Positions 16,510 to 27,094 of a stretch of 64,000 nt of DNA are shown piece after piece; the first letter of the stretch is position 1; each line of letters opens with the position of its first letter. The stretch spans positions 1,799,539 to 1,863,538 of the forward strand of contig NZ_OY763919.1 of NCBI RefSeq assembly GCF_963667735.1, in the 5' to 3' direction. Made by a program: the position numbers and the translations under genes. The notes beneath the pieces were generated by a model. The model worked only from the letters and a program-made list of their open reading frames with translations. It was not told the origin of the DNA and did no database searches. Source of the stretch: an uncultured Methanoregula sp. GTDB taxonomy: Archaea > Halobacteriota > Methanomicrobia > Methanomicrobiales > Methanospirillaceae.

Positions 16510-17790
16510 TCAGGCGCCGGTTATCCGGATCTTCATGCCAGGGCCGGCAATGATCTCGGCTTTTCTTGCAAGATCCTCGCGGAGAACCGGGATCTGTTCT
16601 TCGGTCTTCTTCCGCCACTCCGCAAGTTCGTTCTTGTTCTCCCTCTCTTTTACAAGCATCGCCTGCTGCTGGGTCTTCTCGCGTTCAAGCGATCTCATGC
16701 GGCTGACGAACGGGTGCAGTGCCAGATTCTCTTCCGCTGCCCTGCAGGACTCCTCAAGCTTTCGTACGGTGTTGCCGGCAGCACAGATGTCTCTGCAGAA
16801 TGCTGTGGTATCGGAGAAGACCGCCCGTTCTTCTTTGTTCTTCAGGGGGATCTCCATGGCTTCTATCATCCGCTCGGCAACCGGGCAGGCCCGGCTTAAC
16901 GCTTCCACGAGATCCTTCTCCGGTGGGATCGTGTGATCGGAGAGGAGTTCCATCACCCGCCGGAGTGCATCGGTCTCGGGCTTGTTGTGCTGCTTCTGCG
17001 AGATCTTCTCGGCCTTCCGGAAGACATGGGATGCAGTCATCGAGAGTGCGGCATAGTGCCGGATCGCATCATCGCGGGAGCTTTCAAGTTCCCTGAGTGC
17101 GGATTTCTGCTCTTCGATCTCCAGGTTTCCGGCATCTTCCTTGAGCCCGGCAAGTTCCTTGTCAATGGCCTCGATCCGGGCAGAAAGTTCAGAGATCCTT
17201 CTGTCCGTTCTCGTATCCTTGTCAACCGACCGGGCAAGATCTTCGTTCATGGCAACGAGGGATGCATGGAGGGACCTGACTGCACTGCTGACGGCTCGCG
17301 CGTTCCGGTATGTGGACAGGGCCTGGGTGAGCGCATTGATCTCGCGGCCCATGGTATCGATGCCGGTCTTTACGGTCTTCATCTCGTCGGGAAATACCAT
17401 CTGGAGATACCGGCCCTGGCCCCGCATGCTGTTTATGCAGCCCTTGACGCATTCCACTGCGGCAAGGTAGAACTCCTCCCGGTCATCCGGCAGTTCCTTT
17501 GCAAGCGAGGAGTTCATGGCCTTAACAAAAAGGGGCAGGGAATTTTTGGCAATGCTCTTAATCTTCGGGTGGAGGACCGGGTCGTCCTCGGCATCGGCAA
17601 TGTTGTTCACCATGAGCTGGAGCTGGGCAGCGGCATTCCTGATGTTCCGGACCGGCTCCTCGGTTACGGAATTGAGGATCTCCAGGGATTTCTTCTCGTA
17701 TTCATCAAGCCATGCCGGGATCCCGTCGAATGCGATATCCCGCATCTCCGGCTCTTTCTTTCCCATGATATTTTTTAAAAAATCGAACAT
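16510..17790 (-). CDS. long coiled-coil protein of unknown function
   Basis: The 426-aa protein has a helical N-terminal domain (about 1-190) followed by long coiled coils: DRRISELSARIEAIDKELAG and REKTQQQAMLVKERENKNEL are clear heptad-like runs. A middle segment holds several cysteines (SRACPVAERM, FCRDICAAG). There is no membrane segment and no NTPase motif. It resembles archaeal hypothetical proteins annotated only by their coiled coils. The nadM-larB pair lies just upstream on the same strand (15 bp gap), so it may be the third gene of that operon. Confidence 0.75.
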   Translation of the reverse strand: MFDFLKNIMGKKEPEMRDIAFDGIPAWLDEYEKKSLEILNSVTEEPVRNIRNAAAQLQLMVNNIADAEDDPVLHPKIKSIAKNSLPLFVKAMNSSLAKELPDDREEFYLAAVECVKGCINSMRGQGRYLQMVFPDEMKTVKTGIDTMGREINALTQALSTYRNARAVSSAVRSLHASLVAMNEDLARSVDKDTRTDRRISELSARIEAIDKELAGLKEDAGNLEIEEQKSALRELESSRDDAIRHYAALSMTASHVFRKAEKISQKQHNKPETDALRRVMELLSDHTIPPEKDLVEALSRACPVAERMIEAMEIPLKNKEERAVFSDTTAFCRDICAAGNTVRKLEESCRAAEENLALHPFVSRMRSLEREKTQQQAMLVKERENKNELAEWRKKTEEQIPVLREDLARKAEIIAGPGMKIRITGA

Positions 17791-17805
17791 GTAATTTCCC
17801 TGTCC

Positions 17806-19088
<1,283 letters not shown>

Positions 19089-19116
19089 GGTTGTAATAAT
19101 ACAGATATGGACCGGC

Positions 19117-19124
19117 GTATAATA
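19117..19124. promoter_or_regulatory. TATA-like element between divergent larB and the 106-aa membrane gene
   Basis: GTATAATA is the only TATA-like stretch in the 51-bp divergent gap. It is about 32 nt before the larB ATG and about 20 nt before the plus-strand ATG at 19140, so it fits larB best. Confidence 0.4.
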
Positions 19125-19139
19125 AGATAGTTCATTGAA

Positions 19140-19460
19140 ATGTCGTATCTCGTCTATGTCGCCATATTCGGCGCGGTTGCAACCATCTTCCTCTGGCTGC
19201 GCGATGCCCGGATCTTCTTCCGGACCGGCCTTCCCGGCTACCGGAAAGCTGCGTACTGGGGCGTCCTTTACGGAGCTCTTGCCGGTCTCGGTCTCCAGAT
19301 CACCTGGCATGCGCCCGATTACGAGATCCTGGGTCTCGGCCTGATCCTTGCCGGCATCTACCTCATTACCAACCAGAAGAAGGAGAAGGTCTGGACAAAT
19401 GAAGGAACCTTCCAGCGGTTCCTCGGCAGCGTGCCGATAAAAAAGTCGAACAAGAGATAA
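19140..19460 (+). CDS. small membrane protein, function unknown
   Basis: The 106-aa protein has three predicted membrane helices (LVYVAIFGAVATIFLWL, YWGVLYGALAGLGLQI, ILGLGLILAGIYLI) with a basic, hydrophilic C-terminus (TNQKKEKVW onward) that should be cytoplasmic. No motif is recognised. It lies 37 bp before hisS on the same strand and may be cotranscribed with it. Codon use is core-like, and the frame is closed by a natural stop. Confidence 0.7.
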   Translation: MSYLVYVAIFGAVATIFLWLRDARIFFRTGLPGYRKAAYWGVLYGALAGLGLQITWHAPDYEILGLGLILAGIYLITNQKKEKVWTNEGTFQRFLGSVPIKKSNKR

Positions 19461-19497
19461 CGGGATACGACACAACAGGATTAAGGGATTTTTCACC

Positions 19498-20733
19498 ATG
19501 CTCCAGAAACCACGGGGAACACGGGACTTTTTACCGGATGAGATGGAAGCGCGCCGCGCTGTGGAGTGGCGCCTGCGGGAAGTTGCGCGCCGGTGGGGCT
19601 ACCGCGAAGTCTGCACGCCCGAATTCGAGGATCTCGAACTCTTCACCATGCGCTCGGGCGAAGGGATCATCGACGAGATGTACGTCTTCGAGGACAAGGG
19701 CGGGAGAAAGCTCGCGCTCCGGCCCGAGATCACGGCAGCCGTTATCCGGATGTACGTCAACGAGGCAAAAGTGGCTCCCAAGCCCCTGCGCTGGTGCTAC
19801 TATGCCGACTGCTTCCGGTACGAGCGGCCCCAGAAAGGCCGGTACCGCCAGTTCTGGCAGTTCGGGGTGGAACTGATAGGCGCGGACACGGCCGCAGCCG
19901 ACGCGGAGACGATCATGCTCGCCTCGGACATGCTGAACGCAACCGGCGTCCGGTACGAGCTTAAGGTCGGGCACCTTTCGCTCATGAGAAATCTTGTCAG
20001 GGACCTTGAACCCGTAATGCAGCGCAAGGTGCGGGCTCACCTGGACAAGAAGGATTTCGACGGCCTGAATGCAACGCTCGAATCCCTAAACAAGACCGAG
20101 CTTGCCTCCTCTTTAACCGCGCTCGTTGCAACACGAAACCTTGCCGAGGCGTTCGAGATCGCGGGAACGATCCCCGAGAAGGAGCGCATTGAGCAGACTG
20201 TGGCGTCGCTCGATGCAGCCGGTGTCAAGTACTCCCTGAACTTCGGCATTGCCCGGGGGCTCGATTATTACACCGGCATCGTCTTCGAAGGATTTGCCGA
20301 CAACCTTGGGGCCGAGAACCAGATCCTGGGTGGCGGGGCGTACCGCCTTTCCCAGCTCTTCGGCGGCGACGATGTGGCCTCCTGCGGGTTTGCGGTCGGG
20401 TTCGACCGGGTGATGGTCTCCCTTGGCGAGACCGCGCAGAAGCAGAAAGACACCGTGGTCGGGCTGGTCTGCACGAACGAAGGCCGGGCCCGGGCCCTTG
20501 TTGTTGGCCGGGCTTTCCGCGAGGCCGGCATCCGGACCGAGATGGATCTCATGGAGCGGGGCCTCGGCGCCCAGCTGGCCCATGCCGCCAAGTCTGCGAA
20601 TTTTGCCGTTGTTGTCGGGAAGCGGGAAGCCGAGACGGGGGACGTGACCCTGAAAAACCTCGAAACCGGGGAGCAGAAGACGGTCGGACTCGAAGCAGCC
20701 ATTGCCGAGGTGCGTGCCCATGGTGCTCGCTGA
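19498..20733 (+). CDS. hisS: histidyl-tRNA synthetase
   Basis: The 411-aa class II synthetase charges tRNA-His. Motif 2 is YERPQKGRYRQFWQFG, the HisA block LDYYTGIVFE lies in the catalytic domain, and motif 3 is GFAVGFDRV. The N-terminal PRGTRDFLPDEM is standard for the family, and the C-terminal anticodon-binding domain (VVGLVCTNEGRARAL onward) is complete. Length is normal for archaea. It overlaps the top6B start by 14 bp, so the synthetase and the topoisomerase share one transcript. Confidence 0.97.
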   Translation: MLQKPRGTRDFLPDEMEARRAVEWRLREVARRWGYREVCTPEFEDLELFTMRSGEGIIDEMYVFEDKGGRKLALRPEITAAVIRMYVNEAKVAPKPLRWCYYADCFRYERPQKGRYRQFWQFGVELIGADTAAADAETIMLASDMLNATGVRYELKVGHLSLMRNLVRDLEPVMQRKVRAHLDKKDFDGLNATLESLNKTELASSLTALVATRNLAEAFEIAGTIPEKERIEQTVASLDAAGVKYSLNFGIARGLDYYTGIVFEGFADNLGAENQILGGGAYRLSQLFGGDDVASCGFAVGFDRVMVSLGETAQKQKDTVVGLVCTNEGRARALVVGRAFREAGIRTEMDLMERGLGAQLAHAAKSANFAVVVGKREAETGDVTLKNLETGEQKTVGLEAAIAEVRAHGAR

Positions 20734-22522
20734 GGAGCTGGCAAAGCAGCAGCGCAGCATCAGTGTAGCTGAATTTTTCGAGAAGAACAAGCACCTGCTC
20801 GGCTTCGACTCGCCCACGCGCGGTGTCATCACCACGATCAAGGAAGCGGTCGACAATGCGCTCGACGCCTGCGAGGAAGCGCAGGTCCTTCCGGACATTT
20901 TTATCAGCATAAAAAAGACCGGCACCGACGTCTTCCGGATCATTGTCGAGGACAATGGCCCGGGCATCGTGCCGGCCCAGATTCCCTTTGTTTTCGGCAA
21001 ACTCCTGTATGGTTCCCGGTTCCACCAGATCCGGCAGACCCGGGGCCAGCAGGGTATCGGGATCTCGGCAGCGGTGCTCTATGCGCAGCTGACGAGCGGA
21101 CTCCCTACGGTCGTCATCTCCCGGACCGGCCACAGGGAGCAGGCGCACCGGTTCGAGATCCAGATCAAGATAGAGACAAACGAGCCCGACATTCTCAAGA
21201 GCGAGGAGATTGAATGGGACCGGATCCACGGCACCCGCGTCCAGATCGAGTTCAAGAGCACGATGGCCGCCCGGAAGAAGCTCATCGAGTACCTCCGGTA
21301 TACCTCGGTCGTCAACCCCCATGCCCGCTTCCGGGTGGAGCTGGATGACGAGGCGTTCACGTTCGAGCGGGTGAGCCAGGAAGTGATCGCCTGCCCGGTC
21401 GCCATCCAGCCCCATCCCCACGGGATCGAGTTCGGCCAGCTCAAGCGGATGGCCGCAGCAAGCGATGAGAAACTGCTCGACTTCCTGGTCAACGGGTTCA
21501 GCCGGGTGGGCAAGAAGTCCGCGCAGGATATGTGCGACCGGGCCGGCCTCAAGGGCACAATGAAGGCGAGCGGCCTCGATGCAGACCAGCTCAAGAATCT
21601 CCTTGCCGCCATGCAGGCCATTGCCGTGCCAGCCCCTCCCTCGTCCCAGTGCCTCTCCCCCATTGGCGAGGAACTGATCCGGCGCGGCCTTGACAAGGAG
21701 TTCCAGATGGACTTTGTTGCTGCCCGGACCCGGCCGAGCTCCGTCTTCTCGGGCCACTCGTTCATGGTCGAGGCGGCGATCGGGTACGGGGGAAAACTCC
21801 CCTCGGAGGGTAATGCGATCATCCTTCGGTTTGCAAACCGCGTCCCGCTCATGTATCAGCAGGGCGCCTGCGCGATCACGGAATGCATCTCGCGCGTGAA
21901 CTGGAAGTCCTACAATATCTCGCAGCAGGGGCTCCCGACCGGCCCTATCCTGATCCTTGTCCACGTTGCTTCGACCAACGTCCCGTTCACGAGCGAGAGC
22001 AAGGACGCGATAGCAAGCATTCCTGAGATAGAAAAAGAGATCGTGCTCGCGCTCCAGGATCTCGGACGCGATCTCAAACTCTTCGTCTCCCGCCGGGACA
22101 AGGGCAAGCTGGCCGAGGACCGGGCCCGGGCGGTCTGCGCCATCATCCCGGAGATTGCAGAGAAAGTCTCCGAGATCGTGGAAAAGCCTCTGGTCGACAC
22201 TTCGCCCATTGAAGGAAAGCTGATGAGGAAACTCATTGTCAAGAAAGCCACCCGGGACGGGAAGGTGACGATCGAGCTTGCCAACTACAGTGGGTTCGAT
22301 GGCGAGATAACGGTCTACGATATCTCGACGGACAATGCTGCCGATGCAGTCCCGAAAACGGATTTCGTGAGCGAGATGGACGGTCAGTTCACGAAAGTCT
22401 GGAAGATCGTTGTTCCCCCCAAAGAGGTCTCGCGCATCATCTACACCGGGAAAGGCGGGGGCATTCTTGAGATCCGGGGCATAGACGACAACAAGAAGAT
22501 GGTGGTGGATCTGGATGTCTAG
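20720..22522 (+). CDS. top6B: DNA topoisomerase VI subunit B
   Basis: The 600-aa ATPase subunit of the type IIB topoisomerase has GHKL motifs [16 protein letters not shown] and GQQGIGIS near the N-terminus, then the helix-two-turn-helix and transducer regions. ATP-driven dimerisation closes the gate around DNA to let subunit A pass a duplex. The ATG at 20720 has GAGGTG 8 nt upstream, inside hisS; a start six codons earlier is possible. It overlaps top6A by 8 bp, coupling the two subunits in equal amounts. Confidence 0.97.
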   Translation: MVLAEELAKQQRSISVAEFFEKNKHLLGFDSPTRGVITTIKEAVDNALDACEEAQVLPDIFISIKKTGTDVFRIIVEDNGPGIVPAQIPFVFGKLLYGSRFHQIRQTRGQQGIGISAAVLYAQLTSGLPTVVISRTGHREQAHRFEIQIKIETNEPDILKSEEIEWDRIHGTRVQIEFKSTMAARKKLIEYLRYTSVVNPHARFRVELDDEAFTFERVSQEVIACPVAIQPHPHGIEFGQLKRMAAASDEKLLDFLVNGFSRVGKKSAQDMCDRAGLKGTMKASGLDADQLKNLLAAMQAIAVPAPPSSQCLSPIGEELIRRGLDKEFQMDFVAARTRPSSVFSGHSFMVEAAIGYGGKLPSEGNAIILRFANRVPLMYQQGACAITECISRVNWKSYNISQQGLPTGPILILVHVASTNVPFTSESKDAIASIPEIEKEIVLALQDLGRDLKLFVSRRDKGKLAEDRARAVCAIIPEIAEKVSEIVEKPLVDTSPIEGKLMRKLIVKKATRDGKVTIELANYSGFDGEITVYDISTDNAADAVPKTDFVSEMDGQFTKVWKIVVPPKEVSRIIYTGKGGGILEIRGIDDNKKMVVDLDV

Positions 22523-23603
22523 GGAAGAACTGGAAAAGAAGGCGATGATCTCGCTCCTGAAGATCGCCAGCGCATGGTACGACCAGATGAAGTCCGGCGA
22601 GATCCCTTCCATCTCCCTGCCCTCGCGAACGAAATACAATATCGAATACGATGATTCGAGCGAGGTCTGGAAGTACGGCGACAAGGAGAGCATGCGGACG
22701 GCGGCGTCGGCAAAAAGCGCCACCCATCTCCTGAAGATGGCCTACGTTATCGGGTTCATCAAGCAGCAGCTCAAAGAGAACCGCTCGTCAACGCTGAGAG
22801 AAATGTACTATATCTCGGAGGGCTGGAAGCGGGCGAAGTTCGGGGCGCAGGATGAGAGCAACTTCTTAATCGAGGACCTCGAGATCCTCTCGGACGTGCC
22901 GCGCGAGGGCTTCCACCTCCATCCCGAGGAGAACGGGGCCTCCATCTACGGGCCTATGCGGATCCGGGAGGAGACCCGGCGCGGGATGAAGACCTTGCAC
23001 TGCCAGGACGATGTCGGGCAGGCGGGATACACGATCCCGAACAATGTCGAGAATATCGAGTTCGTGGATCACGATGCCAAGTTCGTCATCGCGATTGAAA
23101 CTGGTGGTATGTACGACCGTCTGATCGAGAACGGGTTTGACGAGGAGCACAACGCGATCCTCGTCCATCTCAAGGGCCAGCCGGCGCGTTCCACCCGAAG
23201 GATGCTCAACCGGATGAGCACAACCTGGAACCTCCCGATCCTGGTCTTCACGGATGGCGACCCGTGGTCTTACCGTATCTATGGATCGGTTGCCTACGGG
23301 GCCATCAAGAGCGCCCACATGTCCGAGCTGCTCGCAACCCCCCGGGCCCAGTTCCTCGGCCTGCAGCCAAGCGATATCCGGGACTACAACCTGCCCTCCG
23401 ATACGCTGACCGAGAAGGATGTCGAGGCTTTGAAATCCGAACTGACGGATCCCCGGTTTGCCACAGATTACTGGAGAAAGCAGATCAACCTGCAGATCGA
23501 TATGAACTTAAAGTCGGAACAACAGGCTTTTGCTGCCCGGGGGCTGGATTTCGTTACGAAGAAGTATCTGCCGGCGCGGCTCTCCGAGATGGGGATAATC
23601 TGA
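22515..23603 (+). CDS. top6A: DNA topoisomerase VI subunit A (Spo11-like)
   Basis: The 362-aa DNA-cleaving subunit is homologous to Spo11. The catalytic tyrosine is most likely Y99 in [13 protein letters not shown], by analogy with the R-x-x-x-Y spacing of Spo11. The Toprim domain shows its acidic residues in [11 protein letters not shown] and the DGDPW motif. With subunit B it relaxes supercoils and decatenates chromosomes. Length is typical. The start overlaps top6B. It is the last core gene before the glycan locus. Confidence 0.97.
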   Translation: MSREELEKKAMISLLKIASAWYDQMKSGEIPSISLPSRTKYNIEYDDSSEVWKYGDKESMRTAASAKSATHLLKMAYVIGFIKQQLKENRSSTLREMYYISEGWKRAKFGAQDESNFLIEDLEILSDVPREGFHLHPEENGASIYGPMRIREETRRGMKTLHCQDDVGQAGYTIPNNVENIEFVDHDAKFVIAIETGGMYDRLIENGFDEEHNAILVHLKGQPARSTRRMLNRMSTTWNLPILVFTDGDPWSYRIYGSVAYGAIKSAHMSELLATPRAQFLGLQPSDIRDYNLPSDTLTEKDVEALKSELTDPRFATDYWRKQINLQIDMNLKSEQQAFAARGLDFVTKKYLPARLSEMGII

Positions 23604-23639
23604 TACGTCCCCTGTAGGATATTAGTCTCTGTATTCAGG

Positions 23640-23689
23640 TGTATAAATCCCACAAAGTTTTCATAGCCCTGTAACCCATGGTGAGGTGA
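23640..23689 (+). promoter_or_regulatory. promoter and ribosome-binding site of the first glycan block
   Basis: TGTATAAAT (23640-23648) is a good TATA box. GAGGTGA (23683-23689) is a strong Shine-Dalgarno just before the ATG at 23693. The leader would be about 20-25 nt. Confidence 0.55.
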
Positions 23690-23692
23690 ACA

Positions 23693-24796
23693 ATGAGACT
23701 CTGTTTTCTGGCGGATATACGCTCTATCCATACCAAGCGATGGATAGAATTTTTTGCTCCATCACATGAAATCCACCTAATCACCTTAAGTTGCTCTCCA
23801 TCTGAAATGGGAAATGTTTCCCTAGAGGATTATACAAATCTTGGTGTAAAGATCCATATTCTCCCAAAATCATTTCCCTCGATTCTCTTCAATTCCCTGC
23901 GGGTAAAAAAACTCATCAGAACAATCCAACCGGATCTTCTTCACGCCCATTTTGTCACCCATTACGGGTATTGGGGTGCACGAAGCGGCTTTCATCCCTT
24001 TGTAGTGTCCGGCTGGGGGGATGATGTACTCATCCACCCCAAAAAGACCGTGCTTTCATACCTTGTCAGTCTCGCACTTCGATCTGCAGACCGGATTACC
24101 TGTGATGGGGAAAATTCATTTGAAGCCATACAAAAACTCGGCATTCCCCGGGAAAAAATACTGCTCATCACCCATGGAGTTGATACGAAAAAATTTTCAC
24201 CCGGTTTCCGTAATCCGGCATTTTTTTTGAATATATTCAAAAATTCCTGGCCGGTGGTGACCTGCATACGGGGGTTCAATCCGATTTACGATCCTGAAAC
24301 GATCATCCGGGCAATTCCCCATGTACTTAAGGATGCCCCGGAAGTCAATTTCCTGATTGGGGGGAAAGGGTATGAAGAAGAGAGGATGCGGGCCCTGTCT
24401 GACAAACTCGGCATAGGGCAATTTATTCAGTTCTGTGGCTGGATACCTCATGAGAATCTTCCCCCGTACCTGTCCTCCTCCGATGTTTACGTGTCAGCAT
24501 CTCTTTCCGATGGAGGCGTTGCGGTCAGTTCCTTTGAAGCTATGGCAAGCGGACTTCCCGTAGTTGTTACTGATATCGGTGATAACCGGCTATGGATTAA
24601 GGATAACGAAAACGGTTTTGTCGTACCTGTCAGGCAACCCGAACTATTAGCAGAAAGGATTGTTCGTCTTGTGCGCAATCCCGATCTACGGAAGGCCTGC
24701 GGGCAGGTAAACCGGGGTCTTGTTGAAGAAAAACAGGATTACTATAAAGAAATGGAAAAAGTACATGTATTATACACAGATCTGGTGAAGAGGTAA
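23693..24796 (+). CDS. GT4-family glycosyltransferase
   Basis: The 367-aa protein has a GT-B fold pattern: N-terminal donor-independent half starting MRLCFLADIRSIHTKRW and C-terminal half with GGKGYEEERM, the FCGWIPHENLPPYLSSSDV segment and the GT4 signature SLSDGGVAVSSFEAMASG, whose E-x7-E-like acidic pair contacts the nucleotide sugar. It would add one sugar from an NDP donor on the cytoplasmic face of the membrane. First gene of a five-gene plus-strand block; the next gene starts 3 bp after its stop. Donor and linkage cannot be read from the sequence. Confidence 0.9.
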   Translation: MRLCFLADIRSIHTKRWIEFFAPSHEIHLITLSCSPSEMGNVSLEDYTNLGVKIHILPKSFPSILFNSLRVKKLIRTIQPDLLHAHFVTHYGYWGARSGFHPFVVSGWGDDVLIHPKKTVLSYLVSLALRSADRITCDGENSFEAIQKLGIPREKILLITHGVDTKKFSPGFRNPAFFLNIFKNSWPVVTCIRGFNPIYDPETIIRAIPHVLKDAPEVNFLIGGKGYEEERMRALSDKLGIGQFIQFCGWIPHENLPPYLSSSDVYVSASLSDGGVAVSSFEAMASGLPVVVTDIGDNRLWIKDNENGFVVPVRQPELLAERIVRLVRNPDLRKACGQVNRGLVEEKQDYYKEMEKVHVLYTDLVKR

Positions 24797-24799
24797 AGG

Positions 24800-25756
24800 A
24801 TGAAAATTTTAATTACCGGTGGAGCAGGTTTTGTTGGATCGCACCTGTGCGAGAAATATACCAAAAATGGTGATACGGTCTTATGTCTTGATAATTTCAT
24901 GAACGGGAACCTGATGAATATCCGGCACCTGCTCAATCACCGGAATTTCAAATTGATTCAGGGTGATATCCAGGATTATGACCTGCTGGAGAAGCTCATG
25001 CGGGATGTCGATGCGGTCTTCCACCTTGCTGCCCAGATTCATGTTGACCGTTCAATAATAGAACCGAAACTCACGTACGATATCAACGTCCTCGGAACCC
25101 AGAATATCCTCGAGGTTGCACGCATGTACGATGTTGAAAAAATTGTTCATGCTTCAACCAGCGAGGTGTATGGCTCTGCTGAATATGCACCTATGGATGA
25201 GAAGCACCCGCTAAACGCTCCCCATCCCTATGGTGCCAGCAAGATTGCCGCAGACCGGATGTGTTATGCCTATATCGAGACATATGGGATGAACATCTGC
25301 ATCATGCGCCCGTTCAACCTTTACGGGCCCCGGCAAAAAGACTCCGGATATGGTGGAGCCATCTCGATCTTTACCAAACGCGTCCTCTCCAATATGCCAC
25401 CTATCATCTATGGCAGCGGGGAACAGACACGGGATTATACATATGTCGAAGATATCGTTCGGGCATACGATCTCATCCTGGCACATTCCAAGCCAATACG
25501 TGAACCGGTAAATTTTGGAACCGGTGTAGATGTAAAAATCAATGATCTTGCAACAAAGATCATAAGACTCTGCGGTAAGGATATGAAGCCTGTTCATGTA
25601 GATGGACGGCCCGGAGAAGTTGACCGGCTGATTGCTGATATCACAAAAGCGAAAAAACTCGGCTGGAAACCGAAGTTTTCCCTGGACATGGGTCTGGAAA
25701 AATTTGTTGACTGGTACCAGAATTACAAATTCGAGGAATGGGCAAAACCCCGGTAA
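24800..25756 (+). CDS. NAD-dependent sugar epimerase/dehydratase
   Basis: The 318-aa extended short-chain dehydrogenase has the NAD motif GGAGFVG (7-13), HLAAQ, the serine/tyrosine/lysine triad in ASTSEVYG and YGASK, and an RPFNLYGP motif. The fold matches UDP-glucose 4-epimerase and dTDP-glucose 4,6-dehydratase. The catalytic loop has TSE rather than the TDE typical of true dehydratases, so a 4-epimerase is the better guess. AGAGGT in the tail of the upstream gene serves as ribosome-binding site. Likely substrate is a UDP-hexose. Confidence 0.88.
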   Translation: MKILITGGAGFVGSHLCEKYTKNGDTVLCLDNFMNGNLMNIRHLLNHRNFKLIQGDIQDYDLLEKLMRDVDAVFHLAAQIHVDRSIIEPKLTYDINVLGTQNILEVARMYDVEKIVHASTSEVYGSAEYAPMDEKHPLNAPHPYGASKIAADRMCYAYIETYGMNICIMRPFNLYGPRQKDSGYGGAISIFTKRVLSNMPPIIYGSGEQTRDYTYVEDIVRAYDLILAHSKPIREPVNFGTGVDVKINDLATKIIRLCGKDMKPVHVDGRPGEVDRLIADITKAKKLGWKPKFSLDMGLEKFVDWYQNYKFEEWAKPR

Positions 25757-25837
25757 TTTCCGTTTTCCTGTACACTCATCGAGGGTATGACTGGAACGTG
25801 CCGGTAAAAAGATTAATAAAACGTGGTGATTCTCTAA

Positions 25838-27094
25838 ATGAAGATTGTTTTCGTTCAACCCAATGTAGGTTTTAAGGGGGGCCATACCTGGGAAGCGCTC
25901 GGTGTCGGCTACATGGTATCCTATCTGAAAAACCATTTCAAAGGCCAGCTTGATCTTTCATTCTATTCAGCATTTTACGACAGCGATGAGGTGATCGTCA
26001 ACAATACGCAGGATGCCGATATTGTCGCGTTCTCCTGTACAAGCCCCCAGTATCGCCATGGACTCCGGCTTGCACGGCAGATAAAAACGGATAAGAATAT
26101 CATTGTTTTCGGGGGTGTACACGCATCTGCCCTTCCGGATGATGTACTGAAAGAGCCCTGTGTCGATCTCGTTGTCAAAGGCGAAGGGGAGCAGTCCGTT
26201 CTATCGATTGTCAACTCACTTTCCCGGAAAGAAAAACTCCCAAAAAAGATTGTCACGTCAGATTTTATTGAAGATATCAATACGATTCCGTTCCCGGACC
26301 GGGTTACGATAAAAAATGAACGCAATATCCAGCAGGCGTATGCAGACAACCATAAACGAATCACTTCGGTCCTGAGCAGCCGGGGCTGCCCCTTCCGGTG
26401 CAGTTACTGTTGCAGCCCGGTTGTCTGGCAACGAAAAACCCGTTTCCGCTCCCCGGAGAATATCCTGGATGAAATTGAGGAACTCGTGCGGGATCTCCGG
26501 ATCGACTTCCTAAAGTTTGCCGACGATACTTTCACGGTCAACAAAAAAAGAGTCCTGGAATTCTGCAGCCAGAAGAACGAACGGGGAATCGACATCCCCT
26601 TCGGGGCCAATGCTCATATCAACACCATTGATGAGGAAATGTTGAAGGTATTATCCGAGAGCAACTGTCAGGAACTCTGGTATGGTGTAGAGAGCGGGTC
26701 CCCGAAGATCCTTTCCGACATGCACAAGAATACAAAAATTGATAATATCAAAAATGTTTTCCGCCTGACCCACGAGTATGGTATGAAAACCCGTGCCTAT
26801 TTCCTCATCGGGATGCCCAACGAGACGATCGAGGATATCCATCTGACGGAAAAACTCTGTGATGAGATTGAGCCCGATGTTGTCGGTTTCACGCTCCTTG
26901 CCCCCTACCCGACGAACGAGTACTTTGATTATGCCACCATGAAGGACTGGGACTGGTCCACGTTCGATGAGTATACCAATGACTGGGTGCATACAACCAC
27001 CCTTTCGAACGAGCGCCTGAAAGTCGAGCAGAGACGGCTCATTGAGAAATACCAGAACCATATCACGTTCAAGCAGAAGGGAAAGACTTCATGA
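25838..27094 (+). CDS. B12-binding-domain radical SAM protein
   Basis: The 418-aa protein has an N-terminal cobalamin-binding Rossmann domain (1-140, with GGVHASALPDD and KGEGEQS) and a radical SAM barrel with the [4Fe-4S] motif C-x3-C-x2-C in RGCPFRCSYC. Class B radical SAM enzymes methylate unactivated carbons or rearrange substrates. Its place between an epimerase and a DegT aminotransferase suggests methylation of a sugar or lipid in this pathway. GGTGAT precedes the ATG, and its stop overlaps the aminotransferase start by 4 bp. The substrate is unknown. Confidence 0.88.
   Translation: MKIVFVQPNVGFKGGHTWEALGVGYMVSYLKNHFKGQLDLSFYSAFYDSDEVIVNNTQDADIVAFSCTSPQYRHGLRLARQIKTDKNIIVFGGVHASALPDDVLKEPCVDLVVKGEGEQSVLSIVNSLSRKEKLPKKIVTSDFIEDINTIPFPDRVTIKNERNIQQAYADNHKRITSVLSSRGCPFRCSYCCSPVVWQRKTRFRSPENILDEIEELVRDLRIDFLKFADDTFTVNKKRVLEFCSQKNERGIDIPFGANAHINTIDEEMLKVLSESNCQELWYGVESGSPKILSDMHKNTKIDNIKNVFRLTHEYGMKTRAYFLIGMPNETIEDIHLTEKLCDEIEPDVVGFTLLAPYPTNEYFDYATMKDWDWSTFDEYTNDWVHTTTLSNERLKVEQRRLIEKYQNHITFKQKGKTS

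Noticed and set aside
16933..17778. 281-codon frame opposite the coiled-coil gene
   Set aside because: The minus-strand frame has clear heptads and a normal start; the plus-strand frame has neither motifs nor a ribosome-binding site.
20549..22723. 724-codon frame opposite hisS and top6B
   Set aside because: It is a shadow of GC-rich coding sequence; the plus-strand genes have complete catalytic motifs.
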